A DNA stretch of 61,153 bases from positions 1 to 61,153 of the forward strand of contig JACAEW010000174.1 of assembly GCA_013388675.1 (NCBI GenBank), read 5' to 3'. Of this stretch, positions 33,354 to 42,506 are shown piece by piece. The DNA comes from Syntrophaceae bacterium (lineage in GTDB: Bacteria; Desulfobacterota; SM23-61). The notes under the pieces are model-generated. The model saw nothing but the letters and a program-made list of their open reading frames with translations. It was not told the origin of the DNA and did no database searches. The first letter of the stretch is position 1. Each line of letters starts with the position of its first letter. Both the position numbers and the translations under genes were made by a program.

Positions 33354-34355
33354 TCAGGGTTTCTTGAATCCGAACTCGGCGGGCGATTTTTTAGCCTGGC
33401 CGATATCCTGGAACATCCAGTTTACGATCGAACCGATTTGCTCGATGGCTTCATCCGCCTGGGCGCCCCGGATGTTCACGGCTTTGCAGGCTTTCTGGTC
33501 GGCCAGCTTCTTGACCGAATCCGATTGGGCCGCTTTATCGAAAGCCGCATCGATGGTCAATTTTGCGGGCTCCGGAATTTTCCTCGGAATCTGCAGGCCG
33601 AAGAGATATCCGAGCGGCTGGTGGTTGGGGATGAATTTCATGACCGGGGGAATTTCGCCGTATCCCGAAATCGTGAGAGGGTCCTTGGACATGACCGCCA
33701 GTGCTTTCAGCTTCTTGGCCCGCAGCATGTCCGCCACTTCCATGGAAAGTTGCATAACCGCCTCCGTCTCCCCCTGGACCGTGGCCACGACCGCCGGGTA
33801 ACCGCCTTTGTAAGGAATGTGTTTATATTCGATTCCGGTCGCCTTGCGAAAAACCTCCGCGGCCGCATGCCCCCCCGCGCCCACGCCCGCCGAAGCCACC
33901 TTCACTTCGCCCGGTCTTTTTTTCATCTCCGCGGCGAGCTCCGTGGGAGAGTTGATTTTGGAATCCGCCGGAACACAAATGACGATCGGGGTGTAGATCG
34001 CGTAGTAGTGATACCAATCCTTATGGGAGGGGTATTCAAGGAGCCCCAGGGTCTGGTAGGTTACCACACTTCCGTCCGCATTCCCGGCCCAGGTGTAACC
34101 GTCATGTTTGGCGTCATAGACCCCCTTTTGGCCGATGGACCCGGACCCGCCCGGCTGGTTCACCACCGCAATTTTCTGGCCCAGGGTTTTTTCCATCTCC
34201 CCGGCCAGCACCCGGGCCGTCTGGTCCGAAGCGCCGCCGGCCGCCCAGGGAACGATGATGGTTATGGGCCTTTCGAACTTAAACTGGGCAAAGGCCAACG
34301 TAGCGCTAAAAACCGCCAAGATGCCGACAAGCAACGATAGCTTCCACTTTTTCAT
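33354..34355 (-). CDS. tctC: Tripartite tricarboxylate transporter receptor (TctC), set 1
   Basis: Periplasmic solute receptor, 333 residues, Bug/TctC family. Signal peptide LSLLVGILAVFSATLAFAQ; then RPITIIVPWAAGGASDQTARVLA, VVNQPGGSGSIG, and GVGAGGHAAAEVF, which form the ligand pocket for carboxylates. GAGGAGG lies before the ATG. First gene of a minus-strand operon with tctB, tctA, an MttB-like protein and a TIM-barrel isomerase; it is separated from tctB by a terminator, the usual way to make receptor in excess. Confidence 0.94.
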   Translation of the reverse strand: MKKWKLSLLVGILAVFSATLAFAQFKFERPITIIVPWAAGGASDQTARVLAGEMEKTLGQKIAVVNQPGGSGSIGQKGVYDAKHDGYTWAGNADGSVVTYQTLGLLEYPSHKDWYHYYAIYTPIVICVPADSKINSPTELAAEMKKRPGEVKVASAGVGAGGHAAAEVFRKATGIEYKHIPYKGGYPAVVATVQGETEAVMQLSMEVADMLRAKKLKALAVMSKDPLTISGYGEIPPVMKFIPNHQPLGYLFGLQIPRKIPEPAKLTIDAAFDKAAQSDSVKKLADQKACKAVNIRGAQADEAIEQIGSIVNWMFQDIGQAKKSPAEFGFKKP

Positions 34356-34376
34356 GGCTTCCTCCTCGGTTGTGGG

Positions 34377-34405
34377 ATTTCAAAAAAGTGGTTGTAATGT
34401 ATAAT
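34377..34405 (+). promoter_or_regulatory. Possible divergent promoter region tctC / ABC-F
   Basis: TATAAT at 34400-34405 preceded by TG is a good plus-strand -10 box about 30 bases before the ABC-F GTG; its -35 is poor (ATTTCA region). On the other strand TTGAAA and TATACA occur with a short 15-bp spacing ahead of tctC. The two would overlap in a 79-bp gap. Confidence 0.35.
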
Positions 34406-34434
34406 AGAAAAAAGATTTTTTCAATGGTTTTATC

Positions 34435-36456
34435 GTGATCGAAATCGTCGGTTTGGAAAAAGTTTTCGGGGATAAAATCCTCTTTTCCGGCGCATCGCTT
34501 CGCCTGGGGGCCCGGGAGCGCCTGGGCCTGGTTGGACCGAACGGGTCGGGGAAGACCACTCTTTTCCGGATGATCTATGGGGAAGACCATCCCGACCGGG
34601 GGGAGATCCTTCTTCGCAAGGGGGCGCATATCGGTTTTCTCTCCCAGGAGCCGGCCCCGTTGCAAGGGCTTTCCCTTCTGGAAGAGGTCCAAGGCGGGGT
34701 GAAAGACCTGGCCGTCCTGGAAGGCAAGATGCGTATCTTGCGGGAAGAGATCGCCGACGAGAAAGACCCCCAGACCCTCGAGGCGCTGGCCCATGCCTAC
34801 GGCCAGCTTGAAGAAAAATACGCCAGGCGCGGCGGTTACACGCTGGAATCCCAAGCCAAAACCATCCTGCTGGGGTTGGGATTCAAGGAGAGCGATTTGG
34901 GCCGTTCCTCGGAAGAGCTCAGCGGCGGATGGCTGATGCGCCTATCCCTGGCCAAGATTCTGCTGGCCAGCCCCGACCTCCTTCTTCTGGACGAACCCAC
35001 GAACCACCTCGACCTGGAATCCCTCATCTGGCTGGAGGAGTTCCTTTCCGACTACCTGGGTTCGGTCATGATGGTGTCCCACGACCGCGATTTCCTGAAC
35101 CGAGTGGCCAGGAAGATTGCTTCCCTTGAACAGAGAAGAATCGTGCTTTATCCCGGCAATTACGACGAATACCTCCGGGTCCGGAAAGAAAGGGAAGCGC
35201 TCCGCGAAGCCGCCCTGGAGAACCAGCGCCGAAAAATCGAACAAACCGAAAGGTTTATCGAGCGGTTCCGCTACAAGGCGACCAAAGCACGGCAGGTCCA
35301 AAGTCGCATCAAGGGCCTGGAAAAGCTTGGGAAGATCGAGGTCGGGGAAACCTCAAAAACCATTCGTTTTTCCTTTCCCCAGCCGGCCCGAAGCGGGCGG
35401 GTGGTGGTATCTTTGAGAGGGGTTCACAAGGGATATGGGCCGGTAAAGGTCTATTCCGGCATCGACCTGACCATTGACCGGGGGGAGAAGATCGCCCTCG
35501 TGGGGGTAAATGGGGCAGGAAAATCGACCCTCCTAAAACTCCTGGCCGGCGTGTTTCCGCCCGACCAAGGCACCCTCGAATGGGGGCACAATGTCTCCAC
35601 GGCATACTTTGCCCAGCTCCAGTTGGAGCTTCTGGACCCCTCCAAGACGGTGTGGGAAGAAATCTATTCCTTGGCCAAGGACGAGTCGGTCAGTTTCCTG
35701 CGCGGCCTGCTGGGGGCCTTCCTTTTCTCGGGAGAGGAGATCGAAAAAAAAGTGTCCGTCCTGAGCGGCGGGGAGAAGAGCCGCCTGGTTCTGGCCAAGA
35801 TGCTCATGCGGCCGGCGAATTTTCTGCTCCTGGACGAGCCTTCCAACCACCTGGATATAGCCGCCCGGGAAGTCCTGGAGAGCGCCCTCCGGGAGTTCGA
35901 GGGAACGATCTGTCTGATCACCCATGACCGCCATCTCATAAACGCCATCGCCAACAAAGTGATCGAAATCGACGCCGGGCGCCTCACTCCATATCTGGGC
36001 AACTACGACGACTACCTTTACAAGAAGGACTTGGAAAGAGGGGGTTTCGAAAAAGGGGAGGACGGGAAAATCTCTTCCGCGAACCCCACCGACAGGGGGC
36101 TACCGGGCCGCAAAAGCAAAGATAAAAAGCGCCTCGAAGCGGAGGTCCGGAACCGCTTCTTCAGGGAGACCCAGGACCTCCGCAGGAGGATCCAGGAGAT
36201 CGAATCCGGATTGGATCAGGCCTCCAGGGACTTGCAGATTATGGAGAAAAAATTGGCCGACCCCGAAGTTTATAAGAGAGGGGAGAACATCGCCGACCTG
36301 GTCAGGTCCCATGGGGACTTAAAAAAGAAAACCGCGGATCTCACCCTGGAGTGGGACACCTTATCGCTCCAACTGGAAGAAATGGAGCGGCGGCGGGAAG
36401 CGCAACTGGAGAGCCTGGGGGTGGGAGAAAATCCGAATTCCAAGGGCAGCTCTTAA
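34435..36456 (+). CDS. ABC-F family ATPase (Uup-like)
   Basis: Soluble protein with two ABC domains and no membrane part, acting on ribosomes or DNA rather than transport. 673 residues: first Walker A GPNGSGKTT, signature ELSGGWLMRLSLA, Walker B LLLLDEPTNHLD; linker about 240-310 rich in charged helices (FIERFRYKATKARQVQSR, the ABC-F tRNA-interaction motif region); second Walker A GVNGAGKST, signature VLSGGEKSRLVLA, LLLDEPSNHLD; C-terminal coiled coil at about 560-665 as in Uup. The GTG start lacks an obvious ribosome site but fits the family N-terminus. Confidence 0.93.
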   Translation: MIEIVGLEKVFGDKILFSGASLRLGARERLGLVGPNGSGKTTLFRMIYGEDHPDRGEILLRKGAHIGFLSQEPAPLQGLSLLEEVQGGVKDLAVLEGKMRILREEIADEKDPQTLEALAHAYGQLEEKYARRGGYTLESQAKTILLGLGFKESDLGRSSEELSGGWLMRLSLAKILLASPDLLLLDEPTNHLDLESLIWLEEFLSDYLGSVMMVSHDRDFLNRVARKIASLEQRRIVLYPGNYDEYLRVRKEREALREAALENQRRKIEQTERFIERFRYKATKARQVQSRIKGLEKLGKIEVGETSKTIRFSFPQPARSGRVVVSLRGVHKGYGPVKVYSGIDLTIDRGEKIALVGVNGAGKSTLLKLLAGVFPPDQGTLEWGHNVSTAYFAQLQLELLDPSKTVWEEIYSLAKDESVSFLRGLLGAFLFSGEEIEKKVSVLSGGEKSRLVLAKMLMRPANFLLLDEPSNHLDIAAREVLESALREFEGTICLITHDRHLINAIANKVIEIDAGRLTPYLGNYDDYLYKKDLERGGFEKGEDGKISSANPTDRGLPGRKSKDKKRLEAEVRNRFFRETQDLRRRIQEIESGLDQASRDLQIMEKKLADPEVYKRGENIADLVRSHGDLKKKTADLTLEWDTLSLQLEEMERRREAQLESLGVGENPNSKGSS

Positions 36457-36893
36457 GCGACCAGGCGCTCCCGGTTTTCCAGCATGAACTGAATATATCT
36501 TTTCTTCCTGAGGATGAGACGAATCGAGATGGGTAGGCGGGGATGAATTTTTTCTAAAGCCTTTTCCAGCCGATCGCTATCCCGGATCAGACGGGTATCC
36601 ACGGGCGCTGCAATTCTTGAGAGCAGGTTTCTGGTCAGAAAAAAAACCAGGGCCATCTGATCTTCAGCCTCGTTTTCCGGGTTTGGGTCCTCAGAACGTC
36701 TTGAACATTCTTTCAACTCGGTAATTTTTCGCCCGGGGAAAGAATTCAGGAGCCTTTGATTAATCGAATTTCCCAATAAATTTTCCTCCTTTGAGCCCTT
36801 GAAGGGAGGATGTTGTTTTCGGATAGGGGCCTTTTGCCCTGGGGAAAGCCGCAAGTACCTCTTCCCTATCTGAATAGCCTCCTGGAATCCCAC
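36453..36893 (-). CDS. Hypothetical protein, doubtful
   Basis: A 146-residue frame convergent with the ABC-F gene, overlapping its stop by 4 bp. The C-terminal half (AAPVDTRLIRDSDRLEKALEKIHPRLPISIRLILRKKRYIQFMLENRERL) looks protein-like and basic-helical; the N-terminal half does not. A start at the internal Met before ALVFFLTRNLL would give about 67 residues. No family recognised. Confidence 0.4.
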   Translation of the reverse strand: MGFQEAIQIGKRYLRLSPGQKAPIRKQHPPFKGSKEENLLGNSINQRLLNSFPGRKITELKECSRRSEDPNPENEAEDQMALVFFLTRNLLSRIAAPVDTRLIRDSDRLEKALEKIHPRLPISIRLILRKKRYIQFMLENRERLVA

Positions 36894-36995
36894 GGCAACG
36901 AATATCTCCTTATTACCGGTCTTGAATCCTCAAGATATACATCGGCTGGAACCCCCCAAAGCCTAAAAGCCTGCCCCGATTCCGATAATTTTCAT

Positions 36996-37024
36996 TTGAC
37001 CTTCTTGGTCCCCGGGTTATATAT
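36996..37024 (+). promoter_or_regulatory. Putative sigma-70 promoter of TTT set 2
   Basis: TTGACC (36996-37001) with 16 bp to TATATA (37018-37023), or TATAAT at 37022-37027 with a longer spacer. It lies about 65 bp ahead of the tctB start and is the only good promoter-like site before this operon. Confidence 0.5.
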
Positions 37025-37091
37025 AATACTTTTTTAGGGGTTAGCGGTAATGGGTAATGAAGGGACAGGGATCAGCCTGGAGGATAGGGGA

Positions 37092-37535
37092 ATGGCAAGG
37101 GCGGATCGAATCCTGGGAATCATTTTACTATCTTTGGGATTGATTTGCTTCATCGAGGGGATTCGAGTCTGGGATGGGCTGGGGGGAAGCGGGTTCATGC
37201 CGGCGGTCTTGGGAATCTTCTTCGCCCTGCTTTGTTCACGACTTCTTCTCTCCCGATCTTCGAGTCAATCCTCTGTACCCATCTCCTGGCCCTCGAAAGA
37301 AGGTTGGCAGCAAATCGGCCTGATTTTTCTTCTTTTGGGATTATACACCCTCCTGCTTCCTTGGACCGGGTTTCTCCCGGGTACTGCCCTTTTATTGACG
37401 GCTCTGGTTAGAGTGATGGGTAGGGTTCGCTGGGGATACGGTTTGATCTTCGGATCTATTGTCTCCACCATCTCCTACGTGGTCTTTAAAATCTGGCTCA
37501 ACATGCCTTTTCCTGCTGGGTTGTTGGGGGTTTAA
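37092..37535 (+). CDS. tctB: Tripartite tricarboxylate transporter small permease (TctB), set 2
   Basis: 147 residues, four hydrophobic segments: ILGIILLSLGLICFIEG, GGSGFMPAVLGIFFALLC, IGLIFLLLGLYTLLL and a final pair with FKIWLNMPFPAG, a typical TctB ending. ATG 37092 is chosen because GGAGG lies nine bases upstream; ATG 37050 in frame adds 14 residues with a weaker site. Here the gene order is tctB-tctA-tctC, unlike set 1. Confidence 0.85.
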   Translation: MARADRILGIILLSLGLICFIEGIRVWDGLGGSGFMPAVLGIFFALLCSRLLLSRSSSQSSVPISWPSKEGWQQIGLIFLLLGLYTLLLPWTGFLPGTALLLTALVRVMGRVRWGYGLIFGSIVSTISYVVFKIWLNMPFPAGLLGV

Positions 37536-37589
37536 TGCTTCAAAGGGTATTTACGAAGGAGTCCATAATTGACCAGGCATGCCCCCCAA

Positions 37590-37662
37590 AAATTTCCCCT
37601 GACCGCTCTTTTCCAAAGAGGGGGATTCCCCCCTTCGGTAAAGGGAGGGCTGGAGGGATTTC
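37590..37662. repeat. AAATTTCCCC...GGGGGATT hairpin repeat
   Basis: Alternating arms (AAATTTCCCCTGACCGCTCT, CCAAAGAGGGGGATTCCC, CCCTTCGGTAAAGGGAGGG, CTGGAGGGATTT) form nested inverted repeats of a common intergenic class. It fills the gap between tctB and tctA. Confidence 0.65.
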
Positions 37663-37700
37663 CTCTTCGGCTTTAATACAATAATGGCCTGATTAATAGC

Positions 37701-39218
37701 ATGTTCAGTTTTGACCAACTCATAAACGGTTTCGCCCAGGCATTAACGCCCATGAACCTCCTCTTTGCCCTGATTGGGTCCATCCTGGGAACCCTGGTGG
37801 GGGTTCTCCCGGGCATCGGCCCCACTTCGGGAATTGCCATTCTCCTGCCCCTTACCTCTTTCCTTCCCCCTACCCCCGCCATTATCATGTTGGCCGCGAT
37901 CTATTACGGGGCCATGTACGGTGGGTCCACCACGGCGATCCTGGTGAATATACCCGGCGAGGTTTCCTCCGTCGTAACGACCCTGGACGGATACCAGATG
38001 GCCCGCCAGGGAAGAGCGGGTCCGGCGCTGGCCATCGCGGCCATCTCCTCCTTCGTTGCCGGGACCTTGGGAATTATCGGCTTAACCTTTTTTGCCCCCC
38101 ACCTGGCCGATGTGGCCCTGAAAATCGGCCCACCCGAGTATTTCGGGTTGGTCATTTTGGCTCTGAGCGTGGTCGTCAGCCTGTCGGGGCAATCCCTTCT
38201 GAAAGGGTTTGCATCCGCCGCCTTCGGCGCACTTGTGGCCCTGATCGGAATCGACCCGACCTCGGGGCAGAAGCGTTTTACCCTGGGGAACACGGAGCTT
38301 GTGGGAGGAATCGATTTTATTGCCGTGATCATCGGCCTTTTTGCGGTAGCGGAAGTCCTGCGCAACATCGAGGAGGCCACCCCTTCGATTTACAGCGCCC
38401 CCCTGAAAAGCCTCCTGCCCAAGCTCAGGGAACTTCGGGAGTGCGCCGGGGCCATGCTCCGTGCCACCGGGGTGGGATTTTTCCTGGGGATTCTTCCGGG
38501 ATGCACTCCCGCAGCCATTTCCTTCATTTCTTACGACTTGGAGAAACGGCTTTCCAAAAGTAAAGACCAGTTCGGAAAAGGAGCCATCCAGGGCGTAGCC
38601 GCACCCGAAGGGGCCAACAATGCCACCACCAGCGGGGGTTTCGTCCCGCTCTTGGCTCTGGGGATTCCCCCTACTCCCGCCCTGGCGGTTCTTTTGAGCG
38701 GGTTGATGATCTATGGATTGCAGCCGGGCCCTCTTCTTTTCGAGAAGCAGCCCCAGTTTGTCTGGGCAATCATTGCCAGCATGTACATCGGGAATGTGAT
38801 GTTGCTAATTCTCAATCTTCCCCTGGTCGGTCTCTGGGCCAGGATGGTGGCCGTCCCCTATTACATCATGGGTCCCCTGATCCTCCTCTTCAGCTTCATC
38901 GGGGCCTTCAGCGTGCGGAACAATTTCTTCGATGTCTGGACGGCGCTTTTCTTTGGAATCCTTGGCTACCTGATGGATAAGGTAAAAGTGCCGACCACCC
39001 CCCTCGTTCTTTCCCTGATCCTCATGCCCATGCTGGAGAGCGCCTTTCGCCAATCCCTGGGCATGGCCGCGGGGAGCCCGGTTTTGCTGTTCAGCCGGCC
39101 CCTCGCTTTGGTGTTCCTGATCGCCGGGGTTCTCATGACCCTTCTCTCCCTCTACGCCCGGTACCGAAAGCCCAAGATGAAGGAGTACCTTTTGGGGGAT
39201 GGGGAGGAGGCAAAATGA
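37701..39218 (+). CDS. tctA: Tripartite tricarboxylate transporter large permease (TctA), set 2
   Basis: 505-residue membrane protein: GTLVGVLPGIGPTSGIAILLPLT, MYGGSTTAILVNIPGEVSSVVTTLDGYQMARQG, LGILPGCTPAAISFISYDLEK, FGKGAIQGVAAPEGANNATTSGGFVPLLALGIP. It is only distantly like the set 1 TctA (for example PGIGPTSG against PGLTATMG), so the two systems are not a recent duplication and probably carry different acids. No strong ribosome site is visible before the ATG. Confidence 0.95.
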   Translation: MFSFDQLINGFAQALTPMNLLFALIGSILGTLVGVLPGIGPTSGIAILLPLTSFLPPTPAIIMLAAIYYGAMYGGSTTAILVNIPGEVSSVVTTLDGYQMARQGRAGPALAIAAISSFVAGTLGIIGLTFFAPHLADVALKIGPPEYFGLVILALSVVVSLSGQSLLKGFASAAFGALVALIGIDPTSGQKRFTLGNTELVGGIDFIAVIIGLFAVAEVLRNIEEATPSIYSAPLKSLLPKLRELRECAGAMLRATGVGFFLGILPGCTPAAISFISYDLEKRLSKSKDQFGKGAIQGVAAPEGANNATTSGGFVPLLALGIPPTPALAVLLSGLMIYGLQPGPLLFEKQPQFVWAIIASMYIGNVMLLILNLPLVGLWARMVAVPYYIMGPLILLFSFIGAFSVRNNFFDVWTALFFGILGYLMDKVKVPTTPLVLSLILMPMLESAFRQSLGMAAGSPVLLFSRPLALVFLIAGVLMTLLSLYARYRKPKMKEYLLGDGEEAK

Positions 39219-39379
39219 AAGCGGTTTCCGATTGCGGGTTTCAGATTCCCTATTGTGGAAGAGTACTAAACAGGGCAACGGGAAGAATTGGATTCTATCA
39301 CCGGTTCATGCTTTCAGTTCTGTTTTTCTACAGAGCGTGTTTGCACATTAATGGCGAACATGCCGGTTAAGGTCCGTCC

Positions 39380-39408
39380 GTAGGGGCGGGTTTCAAACCC
39401 GCCCCTAC
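39380..39408. repeat. GTAGGGGCGGG palindromic repeat
   Basis: Perfect 29-bp palindrome GTAGGGGCGGGTTT, C, AAACCCGCCCCTAC between tctA and tctC. Same family as the repeats at 28389, 48901 and 48951. Confidence 0.85.
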
Positions 39409-39452
39409 CCGCAGACCCGGTGACGAGGTCTCTTCAAAAAAGGAGGTAAGAA

Positions 39453-40427
39453 ATGAAAAAAACCCTGTGGATGTTTTGTTTTTTGTCCCTGTCTTTGACC
39501 CTTTTCCCTGATCCGGTTCAATCCGCCTATCCCACCAAGCCCGTGGAAATCGTCATCGGATTCGGCCCGGGGGGAGCGGCCGATGTGGCTGCCCGCCTGG
39601 TGGCTGGTTACGTCTCGAAAAAATGGGGGCAGCCGATCAACGTGATCAACATGCCCGGCGCCTCGGGGATCATCGGCACCCGGCACGTTCTCAGCGCCAA
39701 GCCGGACGGCTATACCCTGATGATGGACAACCACGCGGTCAGCGCCATGCTGGCCGCCTCCCAGATGGACCTTCCCTTTAAATGGGAGAATCGAACGACC
39801 ATTGGCCGGGTGACGGTGGACCCGGTCTTCTACACGGTCAAGGAGGATTCTCCCTGGAAGAGCCTGAAGGAAGTGGCTGAATACATCCGGAAAAATCCCA
39901 AGATTGTCCGGTGGGGAATCGCCGGCGTGACGGCTGTCGGCGCCTTTGCCATGCCCCAGTTCCTGGAAGTCAACAACCTCCCCTTCGACAGCTTAAACAA
40001 AGTGGTCTTCAAAAGCGGGGCTGAAGTGATCACCGCCCTGGCGGGAGGACACATAGACTTTGCCGCCCAGCAATACAGCGAGTCCTCGGCCCTGATCCTG
40101 GGCAAAAAGATCCGGGGGCTGGCGGTGGTGAACCCGGAGCGCCTGCCCGGGACTCCCGATGTTCCCACGGCCAAGGAGGTCGGGTATCCGGAATTGAACG
40201 TCTATGGTTGGCAGGGTATCTCCGGCCCCCCGAACCTGCCCAAGGAGGTGGTGGAAAAATGGGACCAGACCCTGCAGGAAGCCTGCAAGGACCCGGCTTT
40301 CCTGGAACAGGCCGCGAAAATTTTTAAAGTCATTGCCTACCTGGGCCCGAAGGAATTCTGGGAGTTCATGCAGGATGAATATAAGAGGTATCTGCCTTTG
40401 GCTATCAAGATGGGGATGAGAAAATAA
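39453..40427 (+). CDS. tctC: Tripartite tricarboxylate transporter receptor (TctC), set 2
   Basis: 324-residue Bug/TctC receptor with signal peptide (LWMFCFLSLSLTLFPDPVQSA), then KPVEIVIGFGPGGAADVAARLV, INVINMPGASGIIGTRHVL, and GHIDFAAQQYSES in the second lobe. AAAGGAGG precedes the ATG. Gene order tctB-tctA-tctC with a palindromic repeat before this gene, which may stabilise or separate its message. Confidence 0.93.
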   Translation: MKKTLWMFCFLSLSLTLFPDPVQSAYPTKPVEIVIGFGPGGAADVAARLVAGYVSKKWGQPINVINMPGASGIIGTRHVLSAKPDGYTLMMDNHAVSAMLAASQMDLPFKWENRTTIGRVTVDPVFYTVKEDSPWKSLKEVAEYIRKNPKIVRWGIAGVTAVGAFAMPQFLEVNNLPFDSLNKVVFKSGAEVITALAGGHIDFAAQQYSESSALILGKKIRGLAVVNPERLPGTPDVPTAKEVGYPELNVYGWQGISGPPNLPKEVVEKWDQTLQEACKDPAFLEQAAKIFKVIAYLGPKEFWEFMQDEYKRYLPLAIKMGMRK

Positions 40428-40443
40428 AAGAGGAGGCGCACCG

Positions 40444-40701
40444 ATGACCTTCCTGGCTCAGGCTATCGAAATTTTGATCACCCTATACATCTGGATGATC
40501 ATCATCCGGGCTGTCCTTTCTTGGGTAAGCCCCTATTCGCGAATTCCCATCGCCAACTACCTGATGAGACTCACCGACCCCTTTTTATGGAAGATCCGGC
40601 AGCTTCTCCCCTTGCCCAGGATGCCCGTGGACCTCTCCCCGGTCATTGCCATCCTGGTTCTAATGCTCATTCGCTACCTGGTGGTCGCCCTTTTGACTTA
40701 A
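40444..40701 (+). CDS. YggT family membrane protein
   Basis: 85 residues with two hydrophobic segments: ILITLYIWMIIIRAVLSWV and LSPVIAILVLMLIRYLVVALL, separated by NYLMRLTDPFLWKIRQLLP. This is the YggT domain, an inner-membrane protein linked to osmotic/turgor balance or cell division by context in other bacteria. GAGGAGG precedes the ATG; it lies 16 bp after tctC. Confidence 0.9.
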   Translation: MTFLAQAIEILITLYIWMIIIRAVLSWVSPYSRIPIANYLMRLTDPFLWKIRQLLPLPRMPVDLSPVIAILVLMLIRYLVVALLT

Positions 40702-40868
40702 CATTTAACATTTTGAGAGCGGGTCTTGAATTGCCCGGAGGGGAAGAGAAGTCCAAGGATAAATTTCATCAATTTATCGCCAAACTAAATCAAACAAGGT
40801 CTGAATGATTTCGGCGGATAGGGTATTTTCCGAACCTTGACCCGTTTTTTTGCCAAGACTGAACAGCC

Positions 40869-41573
40869 TTACTCCTTTTCGATTTTGGTGGCAAAGTCAA
40901 AGGCCTCTTTGCTTCCGGGCATGACCCTCGGCCACCAGACATAATCCGCTTCTTTGTCCAGGCCCGCTTCCTGGTAAACCCGGTTCAAGTTTTTTCGGAG
41001 CTCTCCGGAGCGGAAAAGACGGTAGGAAGTATTGCCCTGGAGGTCGATCTCCACGCTCAAGGGGCCGAAGTTTTCCACCTCAAACTCCCAAACCGCGTCC
41101 ACCATGCCGAATTCCGGCCAGTAGCGGTTGACGATCCTCTTGATCTGGCTGGCATAAAGAGCGGCGCATCCCCCCACGGCTTGAAGAAAGGGGCATTTCT
41201 CCCTCACTAAATCCTTTACGATGGCCTCATCCAAATGACCCTTTCCGACCAGAACTCCCGGATGCAGGTCCCGCACCAACGGCGGAATAAAAGGAGAGAA
41301 ACGGGAGCTCGAGGTGGCCCCTACGGAAACCGCCTCCCACCCCCCGCCTTCTTTTTCGGCGACAATCGGACCGCTGTGGAGGATGCCCATGCCCCGCAGA
41401 TCAAAAGGAATCTTATCTTTTTCTCCCTTTTCCAGGAACTGGGCGATGCGCTGGTGGGACCAGTCCCGGATTGTAAACAGCGTCCCCGTGAGGTAGACGA
41501 TGTCATCCAGCTTGAGGCCTTCCAGTTGGGCCGAATCGATGGGGGTCCGAAGGTAATGATCGTTATGTCCCAT
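40869..41573 (-). CDS. Class I fumarase / tartrate dehydratase beta subunit
   Basis: C-terminal half of an Fe-S hydro-lyase converting fumarate and malate, or tartrate to oxaloacetate. 234 residues with DIVYLTGTLFTIRDWSHQRI, LHSGPIV, VGATSSSRFSPFIP and AVGGCAALYA. It is somewhat longer than common beta subunits (about 180-205) through a C-terminal extension (YQEAGLDKEADYVWWPRVMP). It overlaps the alpha gene by 11 bp, so the two are co-translated. Confidence 0.9.
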   Translation of the reverse strand: MGHNDHYLRTPIDSAQLEGLKLDDIVYLTGTLFTIRDWSHQRIAQFLEKGEKDKIPFDLRGMGILHSGPIVAEKEGGGWEAVSVGATSSSRFSPFIPPLVRDLHPGVLVGKGHLDEAIVKDLVREKCPFLQAVGGCAALYASQIKRIVNRYWPEFGMVDAVWEFEVENFGPLSVEIDLQGNTSYRLFRSGELRKNLNRVYQEAGLDKEADYVWWPRVMPGSKEAFDFATKIEKE

Positions 41574-42495
41574 GGGGGAACTCCTTGTTCAGCTCCGGAT
41601 GGGTCACAAACTGCACCCGGCCGTCCGGATAAATCCTGGCCCGCGAAAACCGGGCGGACCAGCAGTAAAAGGACACGGCGATGGGGAATACCGCCGAGTG
41701 GCACCCCGCGATTTCCATGTGCAACCCCAGGCAGGTCGTTTTCCCTCCCACTCCCAGGGGGCCGATTCCCAGGTTGTTGACCGCCCGGAATAATTTTTCT
41801 TCCAGGGCCGCCACCTGGGGGTCTTCGTGCCGGCTGTTCAGCGGTTCCCGGTAGATCGCCCTGCGGGCCAGGTACTCGGTGAAATCGATCCCGAATCCAC
41901 CCACCGCTACACCCACAATGTTAGGAGAACAGTTTTCCCCCCCGGCCATGGCCACTGCATCCAGGACGGTTTTCAGGATGGTGCTCTCCTTGGGCGCTCC
42001 GGGGATGGGCACCACCGCCGAGCTTTTGATTTCCGCCCCCCCGCCCCGGGGCACGGCCAGCAGTTCCAGGTAATCGATCCGGTTATTGTAATTCACAAAA
42101 ATGGGGGGCGCCCCCCAGCCCACATTGTCTCCCGAATTCACGTTGGTGAGGGGATGGGTGACCTGCTGTCTCAAAGGGGCGTCCCTTGTCGCTTTCCGGG
42201 TGGCCTCTTCCAGTTCGGCTCTCACGTCCCCCTCAACGGCCAAAGCCGGAGGGAGATCGAGGTAGAACATGGGTACTCCCGTGTCCTGGCAAAGGGGAAC
42301 CCCCCGTGCCCGGCTGACCTCCATGTTCCGGACCATCGCCTCGAGATAGGCCTTGCCTTTCGAATTGGGCTCTTCCGCCGCCGCCCGCCGAATGGCCTCC
42401 TCCACTCCCGGAGGGAGAACTTTGGAAGCATGTTGGAGCATAAGGTAAGAGACCTTCCCCAAAAAATCGGCTTGAATCACCTGCATTGCAGCCAT
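41563..42495 (-). CDS. Class I fumarase / tartrate dehydratase alpha subunit
   Basis: Fe-S cluster subunit, 310 residues. Cluster cysteines are seen in PLCQDTGVPMFY, GGENCSPNIVG and KTTCLGLH; also HPLTNVNSGDNVGWG and IPGAPKESTILK. With the beta subunit it forms an oxygen-sensitive hydratase. ATG 42495 follows GGAGG by seven bases; the frame is open to 42696 but that segment is not family-like and overlaps doxX. Sequence alone does not separate fumarate from tartrate activity. Confidence 0.91.
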   Translation of the reverse strand: MAAMQVIQADFLGKVSYLMLQHASKVLPPGVEEAIRRAAAEEPNSKGKAYLEAMVRNMEVSRARGVPLCQDTGVPMFYLDLPPALAVEGDVRAELEEATRKATRDAPLRQQVTHPLTNVNSGDNVGWGAPPIFVNYNNRIDYLELLAVPRGGGAEIKSSAVVPIPGAPKESTILKTVLDAVAMAGGENCSPNIVGVAVGGFGIDFTEYLARRAIYREPLNSRHEDPQVAALEEKLFRAVNNLGIGPLGVGGKTTCLGLHMEIAGCHSAVFPIAVSFYCWSARFSRARIYPDGRVQFVTHPELNKEFPHGT

Positions 42496-42506
42496 CCTTG
42501 AACCTC

